Part shown: piece by piece, positions 22,501 through 33,440 of the stretch
How positions within the stretch are numbered: the stretch's first letter is position 1
Layout of the letters: every line of letters begins with the position of its first letter
Assembly (NCBI RefSeq): GCF_900455735.1
Contig: NZ_UAUI01000021.1
Span: 62,001 to 126,000 of the forward strand
Reading direction: 5' to 3'
Source of the DNA: Rhodococcus wratislaviensis
GTDB lineage: Bacteria; Actinomycetota; Actinomycetes; Mycobacteriales; Mycobacteriaceae
DNA length: 64,000 bases
Position numbers and translations under genes: made by a program
The notes under the pieces: model-generated
What the model was told of the DNA's origin: nothing
Databases searched by the model: none
Seen by the model: the letters and a program-made list of their open reading frames with translations, nothing else

Positions 22501-25500
22501 CACCGACCACACCGACCGGCACCGGACGCAGCCACTCGTCGAGGACGAGTTCGCGGACACCGCGCATCGGGTGGCCGATCCGCACGGGGTCGCCGGGTGT
22601 CATCGGGTCGCCGATGTTCGACATCACCGTCGTCTCCGTCGGACCGTAACCGACGAGCAGGGTGCGCCCGGACGCCCAGCGAGCCAGCAACTCCGGCGGG
22701 CAGCGTTCGCCGCCGACGACGAGCGTGCGGAGCAGGCGCAGTCCTCGCGGGTCGATCGTGGCCAGGACCGCCGGGGTGGTGAACGCGTGCGTGATCCGCT
22801 CTGCCGCCAGCAGCTCCGTCAGGGCGGCGCCGCCGTACACCTGGGGCGCCGCGATCACCAGTCGCGCACCGGCGCCGAACGCCATCAGGTATTCGAGCAT
22901 CGTCGCGTCGAACCCGGGTGAGGCGAGATTCAGGACGCGCGAGGCGTTCGTCGTCGCGTACCGGGCGCGCTGATCGATCGTGAAGTTCTGCAACCCCGCA
23001 TGGGGGATCACGACGCCCTTCGGTGCCCCCGTCGACCCGGACGTGTACATCAGATACGCCGGATGGCCCGGTCGCAGCGGCACGACCCGGTCGTCGTCGG
23101 CGATCGGACGGGACTCCCAACGCCGCGTCGGACCGGGATAGTCGAGGAGCAGCCATTCCACGCCGTCCGGCATCCGGTCACGCTGTTCGGCGACGGTGAG
23201 TCCGGCGACCGCCCCGCAGTCGGCGAGGATGTCGGCGATCCTCCCCGGCGGCAGACTCGGATCCACCGGCACGAACGACGCACCCGACTTCGCCACCGCC
23301 CACACCGACACCACCAGTTCCACGGACCGGACGAGCCCGATCGCCACGTGGTCCTCCGGTCCGATTCCGCGCCGGATCAACACCCAGGCCAGGCGGTTCG
23401 ACCAGTCGTCGAGTTCGCGATACGACATCACCGCGTTGCCGTACGACAGCGCGACGGCGTGCGGGTCCCGGGCGGCCGCGGCGGAGAGGATCTCCGGCAG
23501 CAGCCGGGTCGTGCCGGTGGGCCGCCCGCGCACCGGGACGAGTGCCTCGCGTTCGCCGGGGGACAGCAGATCGAAGTGGGCCAGCGGAACGTCGGGGTCG
23601 GCGACCATCGCGTCGAGGAGCCGCACGTATCGTTCGGCGAACTTGCGGACGGTCGCGGTGTCGAAGATGTCGGTGGCATAGGTGAATCCCGCGCTGATCC
23701 CGGCGGGTTCCCCGTCCTCCCCGAATCGTTCGGCCAGGGTCAGCTGCAGGTCGAACGTGGAGACGGAGACACCGAGGTCGATTTCCTCCACGTCCAGTTC
23801 CGGCAGGCTCGGGGTGGGCCGCACGACGTCCTGGAATTCGAACAGCACCTGGAACAACGGCGCGTGGGCCGTGGTGCGCGGCAGAGCGAGTGCCTCGACC
23901 ACCCGCTCGAACGGCACCTCCGCATGCGCGAACGCCTCCAGATCGCGGTCCCGCACGGCGGCGAGCAGCGCGGCGAACGAGTCGGCGCCGTGCACGGGGG
24001 TGCGCAGTGCCAGGGTGTTGACGAACATCCCCACCAGGTCGTCGAGCACGGCCTCACCGCGGCCCGCCACCGCGGATCCGATCACCACGTCGGTGGTGCT
24101 TCCCAAGCGGGACATCAGTACCGCGAACACCGCGTGCGTCACCATGAACACGGTCGCATCGTGTTCTCGCGCAAGGGCTACCACCTTCCGGTGGAGGCGC
24201 TCCCCGATGTCGAACGACTCCCGCGCGCCGGCGAGCGACCGGTGTTCGGGACGTGCGCGATCCATCGGCAGGTCCGTCACGACCGGCGCATCGGCGAGCG
24301 CGGAACGCCAGTACCCGAGCTGGCGGGACATCAGGGAGCCGGGATCGTCCTCCGATCCGAGCAGTGCCCGCTGCCAGATGCTGTAGTCGGCGTACTGCAC
24401 CGGAAGCGGCACCCAGTCCGGCGCGTGTCCCCGCGCCCGGGCGGTGTACGCGGACGTGATGTCCCGGGCGAGCGGGCCCAGCGACAGCGCGTCCGCCGCG
24501 ATGTGATGGACCACCAGGGCCAGGGCGTGATCGTGTGGTCCGGCCTCGAACAGGTGCGCCCGCAACGGAACCTGCGCGGTCACCTCGAAGCCCGCCGACA
24601 GCGCCGCCGCGAGCCGGTCCCGCAGGTCGCTCTCCCCCGACACCGTGACCGCGCGGAGACCGGGTACCGCGTCCGCCGCCGGGATCACCGACTGCACGGG
24701 CGTGTCGCCCCGCATGGGGAAGATCGTCCGCAACGCCTCGTGCCGGTCCACGACGTCGGTCAGCGCCGTGTGCAGCGCCGCGACGTCGAGGGGGCCGCGC
24801 AACCGGAAGGCCGCCGCGATGTTGTAGGCGGGTGACGTCGTGTCGAACTGGTCGAGGAACCACATCCGCGTCTGGGCAAGGGACACCGGCGCCGCCGCGG
24901 ATCGGTCCGTCGCCACGAGCGGCGGCCGGTCGGCCGAGTCCGCCCGGCTCACCCGAGTCGCCAGCGACCGCACCGTCCGCGCTTCGAAGACGTCGCGCAC
25001 TCCCACGCCCGCACCGAGCACACCCTGGATCCGCGCCACGACCTTCGCCGCGATCAGCGAGTTGCCGCCGAGCGCGAAGAAGTCGTCGTCGACGCCGACC
25101 GCGGGCACGCCGAGCAGCGCGGCGAAGATGACGGTGAGCGACTCCTCGACGGGAGTGCCCGGTGCCACGAATTCGGCGCGAGAATCCGTGACGGGCGCCG
25201 GAAGTGCCGCCCGGTCCACCTTCCCGTTGACGGTCAGCGGCAGCCGCTCGAGGACCGTCACCGAGGCCGGGACCATGTACGACGGCAGCGCGCCTCCGGC
25301 GAATTCCAGCACGGCCTCCGGGTCGACGATCGCACCCGCCTCGGGCACCACGTACGCCGCGGGCGCCGGGCCCGTCACCGGATCTTCGTGCAGGGTCACC
25401 ACTGCCTGCGCGACCCCGGCACACCGGCCCAGCACCCATTCCAGTTCGCCGAGTTCCACCCGGAACCCGCGGATCTCGACCTGGAAGTCGTCGCGTCCGA

Positions 25501-28500
25501 GGTAGTCGAGACCCCCGTCGCGTCGCCACCGCACGACGTCCCCGGTCCGGTACATCCGGGCACCCGACGCATCCGCGACGAAGCGGGACGCCGTGAGCCC
25601 GGCGCGGCCCAGGTAGCCGCGCGCGACCTGCGGTCCCGCCACGTACAGTTCGCCCGCCACACCGACCGGCACCGGATGCAGCCGCGCGTCCAGCACCGAC
25701 ACCCGGAATCCGGGAATCGGCCGCCCGACCTTGCTCGTCCACGCGGCCGCGGCGAGCCCGCGACCGAGCGGGAGGTGCGTGACGTGCACCGTCGTCTCGG
25801 TGATGCCGTACATGTTCACGAGCACGGGCGCACCCTCGTCGCGGCGGGAGTACCAGCGTTCGAGTTGCCCGAAGTCGAGCGCTTCGCCACCGAGTACGAC
25901 GTACCGCAGCGGCGGTGTGCCCGCGCCGTCCTCCGCATCGGCGACGTCGATCAACTGCGAGAACGCCGTCGGGGTCTGGCTCAGCACCGTCACCCGCTCG
26001 CGGCGCAGCAGCGCGAGGAACGCGACGGGCGACCGGGTGGTGTCGAAGTCGACGACGACGAGCGTCCCGCCGTGCAGAAGGGCACCCCACAGCTCCCAGA
26101 CCGAGAAGTCGAATGCCGGGGAGTGGAACATCGTCCACACGTCGGTGTCCCCGAAGCGGAACAGATCCCGGGTGCTCGTGAAGAGCGAGACCACGTTGCG
26201 GTGTGACACCGCAACGCCTTTCGGCCGGCCCGTCGATCCCGACGTGTAGACGACGTAGGCCACCGAGTCCGGATCGATCGGTGCCCGTTCCGCGTCGGTC
26301 AGCGGGTCGGCGGAGCCGCCGCCGAGATCCGTGTCCGTCGGATCGAGGAGCAGAACGGGGACGTCCGATGTCGGCAGCGCGGTCGCGGTGTCGCGGGTGG
26401 CCAGAATGCACATCGGGTGGGCGTCGTCGAGGACGAGCCCCGAGCGCTCACCGGGATGGTCCGCGTCGATGGGGAGGTACGCGGCCCCGGCCTTGACGAC
26501 CGCCAGGAGCGCGACGACGAGCGCCGCCGACCGCGGCATCGCGACCGCGACCGACGACTCCGGACCCACCCCCAGCGAGAGCAGGCGCCGCGCAAGGCGG
26601 TTCGAGCGGGCATCGAGGTCGCCGTAACTCATGCGCTCGCCACCCGACACGACTGCCGCGGCGTCGGGGCTCCGCGCTGCCCGGGCGGCGAACAGCGCAC
26701 CGAGTGTCGTCTCGTCGGCGGCATCCGCGGGCCGGGACGACCAGTCCCGCAGCAGGGCACGTTCGGCCGGTTCGACCAGGTCGATGTCCCCGATCACGTC
26801 CGACGGATCCGCGGCGGCCTCGGCGGTCCGCACGAACCGCCGAGCGATTCCCTCCACGGTGGCGGCGTCGAACAGGTCTGTCGCGTAGGTGAATCGGGCC
26901 GTCGTGTCCGAAACCCGCACCCGCAGATCGAGGTCGCCGAGTTCCCCGCCCTGATCCGAGAATTCGAGTAGCACCTGGAAGAGCGGTGCGTGCGACCCGG
27001 ACCGCAGCCGGTCGAGCGCGTCTGCGATTCGGAGGGCGGGCACACCGCGGTGTGCGAACGCCTCCGCGGCCGCGACCCGCACCGTGTCGACGTACTCGCC
27101 GAAGCGGTCCGAACCGCGCACGTGGGTCCGCACCACCACCGGGTCGGTGTCCGTCCGCCTGCCGATGACGACGTCGTCGGTCCGGGCCGATCGTGCCAGC
27201 ACCAGCGCCAGCACCGCATGGATCACGGTGGCGGCGTCCGTGCGGTGTGCGGCCGCCCACGCTTCCAGGCTGCGCCGCAGATCCGGGTCGAGTGCGACGT
27301 CGACGGCGGCGCTGCGATGGGACGGCCGTGCGGGCCGCGGACGGTCGGTAGGCAGGTCCAGCACCGGGGGCGCGTCCGCCAGTGTGCGCGTCCAGAAGTC
27401 GAGCCGGGCCGTCTCCTCGTGGACGGTGCTGAGCGCGGTGTCCGCGTCGGCTGCGACGAAATCGCCCAGCAGTCCCAGGAATTGCCGGTGATGCGCGTCG
27501 ACCTCGTCGGCGTCGTACCGGTTGGGGTTGGCCAGGAAGTGAACGAAGGTCCGGACCGGCGTGCCGCTCCGGTACACGTTGACGAGCAGGTCCTCGACCG
27601 GCCCGGACGTGACGATGTGGTATTCGCCGACGAGCGACCCGAGAGCGAGTTCCTGGTGGAAGAGCATGACGTTGACCATCGGACCCGACAGTGTCTCCGC
27701 CGCACCGGCGCCCGCGTCGCGCCGGATGTCGCCGAGCCCGAAACGCTGGTGTCGCAGCGCGCCCATCAGGTCGAGTTGCACCCGCTCCACCAGCTGCCCC
27801 ACCGTGTCCTCGGGGCGGATCTGCACGGGAAGCGGCACGACACCCGCCACCATTCCGCCGGACCGTCGCAGCGTCGCGGTGGTGCGCGCCGACACCGGGA
27901 TCTTCACGAGCACGTCCCGGCGTCCGGTCGTCCTCGACAGGTAGCAGGCGAACGCGGCGATGATCTTCGCGGTCCCGTGGGCGCCGGCGTCGCCGAGCGC
28001 ACGCTCCGCCGAGTCCGGCAGGGGTGCGGTGACGTCGGTGCTCGTGGCAACCGCGGGCCCGGTCCGCCGGGCCAGGGTCGACCCGGGTCCGAGGCCGCCG
28101 ACCCGTTCGGCCCAGAACTGCCGGTCCGCGGCGAAGCGGCTCGACGACCGGTACTGCTGGTCGGCGTCGTACAGATGCCGGGGGTCCACGGCCTCGTTGG
28201 GCGGCAGTTCCCGGTCGAGCACCTCCGCGGTGTAGCGGGACGCGATGCGGTTGAGCATCGTCATCGCACCGTAGCCGTCCAGGGCGACATGATGAATCTT
28301 GCTGTACCACAAGTAGTGCGCGTCGCCGACGCGAAGAATCGACGATTCGACGAGGCGGTCGCGAGTCGGATCCAGTGGGATCTCGCAGTCGGCGCGGATC
28401 CATCGACGGGCGGCCTCCACCGGTTCGGCGTCCCCGCGGAAGTCCATCAGGCCGATCGACCGGTCCGCCGACGGATCGACCAGTTGGAACGGCTGACCGC

Positions 28501-28726
28501 CCCTGTCGATCAACCGGAGAAAGGGCGACCCGAATTCGTCGGCGGTCGCGACGGTGGCCTCGCGCAGGAGGTCGACGTCCAGGTCGCCGTGCACCTCGAC
28601 GTACTGGGCGATGCACAACGGCACGTCGGGGGCCAGTTGCTGGGCCAGCCACGCCTCATATTGGGCCGAAGACAGCGGGAACGGTGCGTCCGCGCGGCCT
28701 GCGGCCTCGGTATGGTGCTCACGCAA
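19589..28726 (-). CDS. NRPS: C-(half C)-A(Thr)-T-C-A-T-C-(remnant A)-T
   Basis: A 3,045-residue synthetase. C1 (about 1-430) has HHVALDG near 145. Residues 440-640 are a second-lobe condensation fragment. Adenylation domain 1 has specificity residues D-F-W-S-V-G-M-V-H-K, close to the threonine code DFWNIGMVHK. After a carrier domain (GGNSL, about 1220) comes C2 with HHIAADA (about 1405; last Gly replaced by Ala). Adenylation domain 2 reads D-A-L-F-V-G-G-V-M-K, unassigned, followed by a carrier domain (about 2272). C3 has HHIAADG (about 2460). Module 3 keeps only about 165 residues of its adenylation domain, without the ATP-binding and substrate cores and with Glu for the A10 Lys, then a carrier domain (GGNSH, about 2990). 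The TTG at 28726 is preferred because GGAGG lies 8 nt upstream; it overlaps the upstream ligase by 8 nt. GTGs at 28735 and 28732 are too close to that site. Confidence 0.85.
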   Translation of the reverse strand: MREHHTEAAGRADAPFPLSSAQYEAWLAQQLAPDVPLCIAQYVEVHGDLDVDLLREATVATADEFGSPFLRLIDRGGQPFQLVDPSADRSIGLMDFRGDAEPVEAARRWIRADCEIPLDPTRDRLVESSILRVGDAHYLWYSKIHHVALDGYGAMTMLNRIASRYTAEVLDRELPPNEAVDPRHLYDADQQYRSSSRFAADRQFWAERVGGLGPGSTLARRTGPAVATSTDVTAPLPDSAERALGDAGAHGTAKIIAAFACYLSRTTGRRDVLVKIPVSARTTATLRRSGGMVAGVVPLPVQIRPEDTVGQLVERVQLDLMGALRHQRFGLGDIRRDAGAGAAETLSGPMVNVMLFHQELALGSLVGEYHIVTSGPVEDLLVNVYRSGTPVRTFVHFLANPNRYDADEVDAHHRQFLGLLGDFVAADADTALSTVHEETARLDFWTRTLADAPPVLDLPTDRPRPARPSHRSAAVDVALDPDLRRSLEAWAAAHRTDAATVIHAVLALVLARSARTDDVVIGRRTDTDPVVVRTHVRGSDRFGEYVDTVRVAAAEAFAHRGVPALRIADALDRLRSGSHAPLFQVLLEFSDQGGELGDLDLRVRVSDTTARFTYATDLFDAATVEGIARRFVRTAEAAADPSDVIGDIDLVEPAERALLRDWSSRPADAADETTLGALFAARAARSPDAAAVVSGGERMSYGDLDARSNRLARRLLSLGVGPESSVAVAMPRSAALVVALLAVVKAGAAYLPIDADHPGERSGLVLDDAHPMCILATRDTATALPTSDVPVLLLDPTDTDLGGGSADPLTDAERAPIDPDSVAYVVYTSGSTGRPKGVAVSHRNVVSLFTSTRDLFRFGDTDVWTMFHSPAFDFSVWELWGALLHGGTLVVVDFDTTRSPVAFLALLRRERVTVLSQTPTAFSQLIDVADAEDGAGTPPLRYVVLGGEALDFGQLERWYSRRDEGAPVLVNMYGITETTVHVTHLPLGRGLAAAAWTSKVGRPIPGFRVSVLDARLHPVPVGVAGELYVAGPQVARGYLGRAGLTASRFVADASGARMYRTGDVVRWRRDGGLDYLGRDDFQVEIRGFRVELGELEWVLGRCAGVAQAVVTLHEDPVTGPAPAAYVVPEAGAIVDPEAVLEFAGGALPSYMVPASVTVLERLPLTVNGKVDRAALPAPVTDSRAEFVAPGTPVEESLTVIFAALLGVPAVGVDDDFFALGGNSLIAAKVVARIQGVLGAGVGVRDVFEARTVRSLATRVSRADSADRPPLVATDRSAAAPVSLAQTRMWFLDQFDTTSPAYNIAAAFRLRGPLDVAALHTALTDVVDRHEALRTIFPMRGDTPVQSVIPAADAVPGLRAVTVSGESDLRDRLAAALSAGFEVTAQVPLRAHLFEAGPHDHALALVVHHIAADALSLGPLARDITSAYTARARGHAPDWVPLPVQYADYSIWQRALLGSEDDPGSLMSRQLGYWRSALADAPVVTDLPMDRARPEHRSLAGARESFDIGERLHRKVVALAREHDATVFMVTHAVFAVLMSRLGSTTDVVIGSAVAGRGEAVLDDLVGMFVNTLALRTPVHGADSFAALLAAVRDRDLEAFAHAEVPFERVVEALALPRTTAHAPLFQVLFEFQDVVRPTPSLPELDVEEIDLGVSVSTFDLQLTLAERFGEDGEPAGISAGFTYATDIFDTATVRKFAERYVRLLDAMVADPDVPLAHFDLLSPGEREALVPVRGRPTGTTRLLPEILSAAAARDPHAVALSYGNAVMSYRELDDWSNRLAWVLIRRGIGPEDHVAIGLVRSVELVVSVWAVAKSGASFVPVDPSLPPGRIADILADCGAVAGLTVAEQRDRMPDGVEWLLLDYPGPTRRWESRPIADDDRVVPLRPGHPAYLMYTSGSTGAPKGVVIPHAGLQNFTIDQRARYATTNASRVLNLASPGFDATMLEYLMAFGAGARLVIAAPQVYGGAALTELLAAERITHAFTTPAVLATIDPRGLRLLRTLVVGGERCPPELLARWASGRTLLVGYGPTETTVMSNIGDPMTPGDPVRIGHPMRGVRELVLDEWLRPVPVGVVGELYVLGEGLARGYHRRAGATAASFVANPFDHPGSRMYRTGDLMRWTKEGRLEYLGRNDFQVKLRGQRVEPGEVEAALTRCPGVAQAVVVVRRTPAAEAVLAGYVTAEDGADLDTTEVLRFAGSVLAPFMVPASVTVLDRLPLGANGKVDRHALPDPEFAPRIFRAPGTPFESAVADVFAEVLGGGVVGADDDFFASGGNSLTATQVVARINSALDTDVGVRDVFETPTVRALAARIARETAGGEARPAVAVPRRPDPVPLSWAQHRMWLLNQFDPSSPAYNVAMIVRLSGDLDVDALTAALADVVERHESLRTRYPYGDSGPTQVIVGAGHVAQLTVSTSDDAVREQISELVSAGFDVATEVPMRARLFPLGDREHVLVVVVHHIAADGFSMVPLARDVMTAYTARTEGCTPGWEPLPVQYPDYTVWQRELLGSADDADSLLSRQLDYWRSTLSDAPAVTALPTDRDRPPRRSASGDRVTFAIGADVHRDAVALARTRRCTVFMVVHAALAVLLVRSGGTGDVVIGSPVAGRGEAVLDDVVGMFVNTLVLRTDVSGTFEDLLARVRETDLAAYAHSDVPFERVVEALNPPRSQSHSPLFQVLLEFRNTEHPDLALPHLEAEVLEPDVEVSLFDLQLTVREKYDDSGTPEGMTAGFTYATDLFDAATVQSLADRFTRILAAFVADPGVAVGDVDVLAPDERTRIREWSAAAETVVLDPRLQLIPEGVTGAVYVADTREHHTSARAAATTFVANPFGAPGSRMVRTGTLARWNRSGRLLSVGATGSPARSVTDVVESHPAVREAVVLTTAAGVTAFWVPAAAAAVLPMAEDLRAFSAGRLDARSVPTRFVALGAVPRTADGEVDENALRALVSEAEPAPGESRQRWTALQRSVAEYWAAVLGHDDFGPEDGFFDVGGNSHRVVELQRRLDERWPGALRVGQLFDLVTVAAQAEAISQSTDTGEASAPATYEF

Positions 28727-30290
28727 CGCCACCACCTCCGCTGGGCAGCAGCCGGCGCAACGCCGCCTCGTCCACCTTGCTGCTCGGTGCGAGCGGAAGG
28801 GCACCGAGCGCGAGGAAGCGGTCGGGCACCGCCTGCGCGACGAGCCGCTCGGCGCAGTGCGCGATCAGGTCGCGCGGTGTGGGCAGTACGGTCGCCGCGG
28901 CCGCGGGCACCCAGAACGCGGTCAATACCGTCTCCCCGTGTTCGTCGGCGGTCGCGAGAACCACGGCCTGGTGTATCGCGGGGTGACTCTCCAGGACCGC
29001 CTCCACCGCGTGTCTCTCGACCCGGGCGCCGCGCACTTTCACCTGTCCGTCGAATCGGCCCCGGAATTCGATGTCGCCGTGCGGATCGACGCGCGCGAGG
29101 TCACCCGTGTGATACATCCGGGCACCCGGCCGCGCCGCGAAGGGGTCGGCGACGAAGCGGGCCGCGGTGGCGGCCGGGCGGGACGCGTACCCCTCGGAGA
29201 TCTGCGGACCGCCGATGTACAGGTCCCCGACCGTTCCGTACGGCACCTCGACCAGTTTCGCGTCGAGGACGTACGCCGTGCTCGCCCCGAGTGGTCTGCC
29301 GATCGGCGCGATCGAGGCGGGCACGTCGCGCACTGGATGAGCCAGGCAGCTGACGGTCGTCTCGGTCGGACCGTACTCGTTGCTCAGCGGGACCCCGGAC
29401 AGCACCGCTCGATGCTGTTCGACGAGCGTGCCCGGAAGGGCTTCTCCCGCAAGCGTCACCAACCGCAGACGTTCGCGCAGCGGGGTGAGATGCGGCAGCA
29501 GCAGCCGGTAGAAGGAGGGGGTCGCGACCAGGTGGGTGGTCCGCCACGTCCGGGCGAGCGCGGCGACGGCCTCGGCGTCCATCAGTTCGCGGGCGTCCGG
29601 GAGCACACTGGTGCCGCCGGTGCACAACGCCCACAGGGTTTTCAGCAGGGAGCCGTCCCACGTGAGGCGGAACGCGGAGAACGTGACGAGGTCGCCGTCG
29701 TCGAAGTCGTAGTTGCGACCGTCGACCATGCTCGCGAGGTTGGCGCGGCTCGCGACGACGGCCTTGGGGACGCCGGTCGACCCGGACGTGGTGATCACGT
29801 AGGCGGCGGCGCCCGCGGGCACGTCCTCGGGAAGATCGGCCCGTTCGGCGACGGGCGGGTGGTCGGCGTCCCGGTCGTGCAGTGCGGGAACACGTCCGCC
29901 CGCACTCCGGGCGAGTTCCCGGACCGACTCCGGCGACGTCTTCGGATCCGCGGACCCGAAGACGATGGCACCGCAGTCGATGTCGCCGAGGAGCGCGCGG
30001 AGTTGACCCACCGGATGGCCGGGCTCGATGACGCACCACGCCGCACCCAGCCGCAGCGCGGCGATCATCCCCACCACCGTCTCGACGCTCTGCCGCTGGT
30101 GGATCAGCACCACCCGGCCCGGCCGCACGCCCAGGGCCGCGAGTTGCCGCGCCAGTGCCTCGCTCACCGAATCGAGTTCGCGATACGTCAGCGTCCGGTC
30201 GCCCACCACGATCGCGATCCGGTCGGGAACCCGCGCGCACTGGCGGAGGATCCCGGACATCACCCCACCGTTCGCGACCACGTCCGTCAT
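28719..30290 (-). CDS. Stand-alone NRPS adenylation enzyme
   Basis: A 523-residue AMP-forming enzyme with no carrier domain. '[13 protein letters not shown]' is the P-loop core, '[10 protein letters not shown]' the A5 core, '[10 protein letters not shown]' the A7/A8 region, and the A10 Lys is in 'SSKVDE'. The usual FDAS at the substrate Asp is WDGS here. Specificity residues read D-G-L-V-T-A-E-V-S-K, which I cannot assign; the conserved Asp suggests an alpha-amino acid. It overlaps the FkbH-type gene by 4 nt and the NRPS by 8 nt. Its last 100 or so residues, including '[10 protein letters not shown]', are strikingly like the remnant adenylation domain in module 3 of the next protein. It is therefore a candidate to load that module in trans. 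Confidence 0.85.
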   Translation of the reverse strand: MTDVVANGGVMSGILRQCARVPDRIAIVVGDRTLTYRELDSVSEALARQLAALGVRPGRVVLIHQRQSVETVVGMIAALRLGAAWCVIEPGHPVGQLRALLGDIDCGAIVFGSADPKTSPESVRELARSAGGRVPALHDRDADHPPVAERADLPEDVPAGAAAYVITTSGSTGVPKAVVASRANLASMVDGRNYDFDDGDLVTFSAFRLTWDGSLLKTLWALCTGGTSVLPDARELMDAEAVAALARTWRTTHLVATPSFYRLLLPHLTPLRERLRLVTLAGEALPGTLVEQHRAVLSGVPLSNEYGPTETTVSCLAHPVRDVPASIAPIGRPLGASTAYVLDAKLVEVPYGTVGDLYIGGPQISEGYASRPAATAARFVADPFAARPGARMYHTGDLARVDPHGDIEFRGRFDGQVKVRGARVERHAVEAVLESHPAIHQAVVLATADEHGETVLTAFWVPAAAATVLPTPRDLIAHCAERLVAQAVPDRFLALGALPLAPSSKVDEAALRRLLPSGGGGVA

Positions 30291-31330
30291 GGCGCCACGT
30301 CTCCCGAGAGGACCGCGACGTGATCGGCGTTCGGTGCGCCGGCACTGCGAACGTCACTGCACAGCAGCAGCATCCGATCGGGGGTTGGGTCGACCACGTC
30401 GAAGCCCGCGAATCGCAGGGTCACCAGCATCACCCGGTTGACGTCCGTCGGCACGAACTCGGCGAGCGCCCGCCTGCCGTGGGTGCGTGCCCGCTCGACG
30501 ACGTGCCGGATCAGCGCGGTCCCGACCCCTCGGGACATCACCCGGCACGACATCAGCAGCAGTTGCAGGACGGAATCGTCGCCGCGGATCTCCGAGACCG
30601 CGAGACCGATCGTGCCGTACCCGCCGAATCGGTCGCCGAGCGACGCGACGAGCACCTCGTGGTCGTCCGAGGCGCACAGCCGGCGCAGTTCGTCGATGCC
30701 GAAAGTCCGGCCCGTCGTGTTGAGTTGATGAGACCGCACGGTCAGTTCGTGGGCGCGTTCGAGGTCGTCCTCGGTCGCCCGGCGGACCGTCATGACCAGT
30801 TCGAGCGACGCCAGGAATTCGGAGTTGGACCCGCGGAACTCCTGTTCGCTCACCTGACGGATCCGTTCGGCGCGATACAGCGACCTCCGCTGCCTCGCCT
30901 CCTCGGTGACGGCGGGCGGCGTCAACTCGGGAAGGTCGGGGAACGACGCGATCTGCTCGGCCGGATAGCAACGCACCGGGGGAAGCGCCTCGGACACCTC
31001 GGCCCGCTCGACGGGATCGTTGTCGACGAACGCGATGGTGTCCAGACCCAGATTCAGTGTCTCCGCGATGCGGCGCACGGCCTCCGACTTCGGGCCCCAG
31101 CCGACGTCGACGGCGCAGAACAGTTCCTCGATGCCGTGCATGCGCAGGTGCGCGGCGGCGGGTTCGTATTCGCCGCGGCTCGCCACGGCGTGCAGGATGC
31201 CGCGGCGGTCGAGCACGTCCAGGGCGCGGAGGGCGTCCGCTTTCGGCACCGGGGCATCCTGTTCGAGGACGACGCCGTCCCAGATGGTGTCGTCGAGATC
31301 CCAGACCATGCACTTGACCGTCTGCGCCAT
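30287..31330 (-). CDS. FkbH-type glyceryl-ACP synthase (HAD phosphatase/acyltransferase)
   Basis: A 347-residue FkbH-like protein. The N-terminal HAD domain has the nucleophile motif DLDDT in 'MVWDLDDTIWDG' near residue 10 and 'FVDNDPVERAEV' as the acidic loop. The C-terminal part is GNAT-like, with 'SRGVGTALIRHVV'. Characterised FkbH proteins take 1,3-bisphosphoglycerate, remove the phosphate and load a glyceryl group on a discrete ACP. The ATG at 31330 lies 5 nt after the KAS III-like gene, and the 3' end overlaps the adenylation gene by 4 nt. The nearby ACP, acyl-CoA dehydrogenase and hydroxyacyl-CoA dehydrogenase fit hydroxymalonyl-ACP formation. Tetronate clusters also pair FkbH with an ACP and a KAS III, but they lack the two dehydrogenases. 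Confidence 0.85.
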   Translation of the reverse strand: MAQTVKCMVWDLDDTIWDGVVLEQDAPVPKADALRALDVLDRRGILHAVASRGEYEPAAAHLRMHGIEELFCAVDVGWGPKSEAVRRIAETLNLGLDTIAFVDNDPVERAEVSEALPPVRCYPAEQIASFPDLPELTPPAVTEEARQRRSLYRAERIRQVSEQEFRGSNSEFLASLELVMTVRRATEDDLERAHELTVRSHQLNTTGRTFGIDELRRLCASDDHEVLVASLGDRFGGYGTIGLAVSEIRGDDSVLQLLLMSCRVMSRGVGTALIRHVVERARTHGRRALAEFVPTDVNRVMLVTLRFAGFDVVDPTPDRMLLLCSDVRSAGAPNADHVAVLSGDVAP

Positions 31331-31335
31331 CGCGA

Positions 31336-32346
31336 TCACTTCCCGTGCCCGGGTCGATCCGGCAGGCGCCGGAGCAGTGCGCTGCTCCACGCCGCGACCG
31401 GGCTGCTGTTCATGATCACGCAGTAGTCGCCGGGCGCCTGTGCGGACGCCGCGCGCTCGAGGTTCGCCGCGACGTCGACCGATCCGAGGTGGCCGAACCG
31501 GGCCAGGTTGTCGCGGCAGACGGGATCGATGGTGACATCGAGCGCCTCCTGCCAGAACGCGAACGCACCGAGCGACAGGTTCTGCATGAGAAATACGCCG
31601 ATCGCGTCCTGCTGCAGCCCGTTCCGGGCCAGCAGGTCCGCGTTGATCTCCGTGAACCTCTTCCGGCTCTCGACCGCGAGGCGGAACGAGTACGTGGGTT
31701 CGTCGGCGCATTCCTCGACCCAGTCGGCTTCGCGGACGTCGCGGTAGTCGATGTGGAACAGGTCGGCGTATTTTCCGTCGCTGCGGATCATCTGGTCGAC
31801 GAGTTCGTAACGCCCGGTCCCCGACGTCGTCAGCAGGACCGCGGCGGCGCCGTCGCCCAGGAGCGTCATCGGCGACCGGTACCGTGACCGGGTCGGTGTC
31901 TTCGCCGCAGCGACGACGAGGACGTTCTGGCAACGGGGGTCGCCGCGGAGCAACGCCGACGCGAGCGCGAACGCCGCCGAGACGGACACGCACCCGAGGT
32001 CCCCCACACCGGTGGTGAACGCCTGGGTCGCGCCGAGCCGGTGCTGCAGCCGGGTCGTCTCGGATGCGAGCAGATACTGCGGAACCCGGCCCTGGACGAG
32101 CAGCAACGCATCGAGCTGGGTGGCGTCGAGGCCCGCCGTCCGGAGCACCTCGTCGGCCGCGGCGTGCGCCAGATCCACCTCGGAGAGCCCGATTCCGATC
32201 CGCACCGTGTCGATGCCCAGAGACAAGGCGTGCTCGCGCTGAGCGATCGGCAGTTCGTCGAGCTCGGGCAGGCCTGCCACGGTCACCTCGTCGTCCGGGA
32301 ACCAGAGCGCTACCGAATCGATCGTGACCGGTCTGTCAGCGGTCAT
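31336..32346 (-). CDS. KAS III-like (FabH family) protein with altered active site
   Basis: A 336-residue thiolase-fold protein. The nucleophile Cys is kept in 'GDLGCVSVSAA', and 'MTLLGDGAAAVLL' is the usual GDGAGA region. By eye the FabH His of 'PHQAN' aligns to Met in 'FLMQNLSLG', and the FabH Asn aligns to His in 'RFGHLGSVD'. An ordinary decarboxylating Cys-His-Asn triad is therefore not evident. KAS III relatives with changed triads (CerJ, ChlB) act as acyltransferases between carrier proteins and acceptors. In this operon it could move the hydroxymalonyl unit or supply a starter acyl group; both are inference. It overlaps the acyl-CoA dehydrogenase gene by 4 nt. Confidence 0.75.
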   Translation of the reverse strand: MTADRPVTIDSVALWFPDDEVTVAGLPELDELPIAQREHALSLGIDTVRIGIGLSEVDLAHAAADEVLRTAGLDATQLDALLLVQGRVPQYLLASETTRLQHRLGATQAFTTGVGDLGCVSVSAAFALASALLRGDPRCQNVLVVAAAKTPTRSRYRSPMTLLGDGAAAVLLTTSGTGRYELVDQMIRSDGKYADLFHIDYRDVREADWVEECADEPTYSFRLAVESRKRFTEINADLLARNGLQQDAIGVFLMQNLSLGAFAFWQEALDVTIDPVCRDNLARFGHLGSVDVAANLERAASAQAPGDYCVIMNSSPVAAWSSALLRRLPDRPGHGK

Positions 32347-33440
32347 CGCGCACCTCCCCCCAGCACGTACTCACCGATCTGGAGTTCGGCGACCTCCGTC
32401 GCGCCCTCGATGATCTGCATGACCTTGGCGTCGCGGAAGAAGCGACCCACCCTGCTGCCGGGGGCGCATCCCGCGGCCCCGAGCACCTGGACCGCCTGCT
32501 GGCTCACCGACGCGGCGACCCGGGCCGCGGCGTACTTCGCGGCGATCGTCGTGAACAGCGCGCTCGGCTCGTGGGCATCGCGTTGTTCGGCGGCCCGTTC
32601 GCACAGCGCGCGGGCGCCGGCGGCATCGACCCAGCTGCGACCGACGATCGCGCGGACCGAGTCGTGCTCGGACAACACGGCGCTGCCCTGCACCCGGGTG
32701 GAGGCGTGCGCGACGGCGTCGGCGATACACCCGCGCGCCATCCCGGCGCACCCCCAGGCGATGGTGTACCGGCCGTGGTCCAGGGCGGTGCCGACGACGT
32801 GGGACAGTCCGAATCCGGGCGGTGCGATCAGGTGGTCCGCGGGGACGACGACGCCGTCCAACGCGACGTGTGCGATCCGGGCGCCGCGCATACCCAGCTG
32901 TCCGTGGACCGGTTCGACGGACACTCCGGGTGAGTCTGTTTCGACCAGCGCGGTCGTCAGCCCGGCCTGCGACCGGCCGAGGACGAGCAGTACGTCCGCG
33001 ACCTCGCCGAACGTGACCCACAGTTTCCGTCCGGAGATCCGGTGATCCGAGCCGTGCGCCTCGAAACTGGTAGTCACAGAGGAGAGGTCGCTGCCGGCGC
33101 CGGATTCGGTGGCGGCGAATCCGGCGAGGAGTTCGCCGGTCGCCAGGGCCGGCACCCACTGCGCCCGCTGTTCGGCGGTGCCCCACCGATCGAGGGCGGC
33201 GTTCACCATCCCCTGCACGGTCAGCAGCGAGCGCAACGACGTGCAGACCGCCCCGAGTCTTTCTGCGACCGAGCCGAGTTCGGCCGCGTTCAGGCCGAGT
33301 CCCCGGCAGTCCGTCGTCCGATCCAGCCCGAGGACTCCCGCCCGCGCGGCGGCCTCGATGACGTCGACCGGCAGTCCGGTCTCGTCCCAGCTGCCGGCGT
33401 CGGTCTCGGCGGAGGCGACAAGTGTGTCGATTCCGATCAC
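32343..33440 (-). CDS. FkbI-type acyl-CoA (acyl-ACP) dehydrogenase
   Basis: A 365-residue flavoprotein of the acyl-CoA dehydrogenase family. It has 'GFAATESGAGSDLSS' at the FAD/substrate loop, 'ISGRKLWVTFGEVADVLLV', and a 'QIIEGATEV' motif near the C terminus where the family carries its catalytic base Glu. In hydroxymalonyl- and methoxymalonyl-ACP pathways FkbI/ZmaI homologues oxidise tartronate semialdehyde-ACP to hydroxymalonyl-ACP. The GTG at 33440 overlaps the ACP stop by 4 nt and its stop overlaps the KAS III-like ATG by 4 nt, so the three should be translationally coupled. The pathway role is inferred from the gene set. Confidence 0.8.
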   Translation of the reverse strand: MIGIDTLVASAETDAGSWDETGLPVDVIEAAARAGVLGLDRTTDCRGLGLNAAELGSVAERLGAVCTSLRSLLTVQGMVNAALDRWGTAEQRAQWVPALATGELLAGFAATESGAGSDLSSVTTSFEAHGSDHRISGRKLWVTFGEVADVLLVLGRSQAGLTTALVETDSPGVSVEPVHGQLGMRGARIAHVALDGVVVPADHLIAPPGFGLSHVVGTALDHGRYTIAWGCAGMARGCIADAVAHASTRVQGSAVLSEHDSVRAIVGRSWVDAAGARALCERAAEQRDAHEPSALFTTIAAKYAAARVAASVSQQAVQVLGAAGCAPGSRVGRFFRDAKVMQIIEGATEVAELQIGEYVLGGGAR

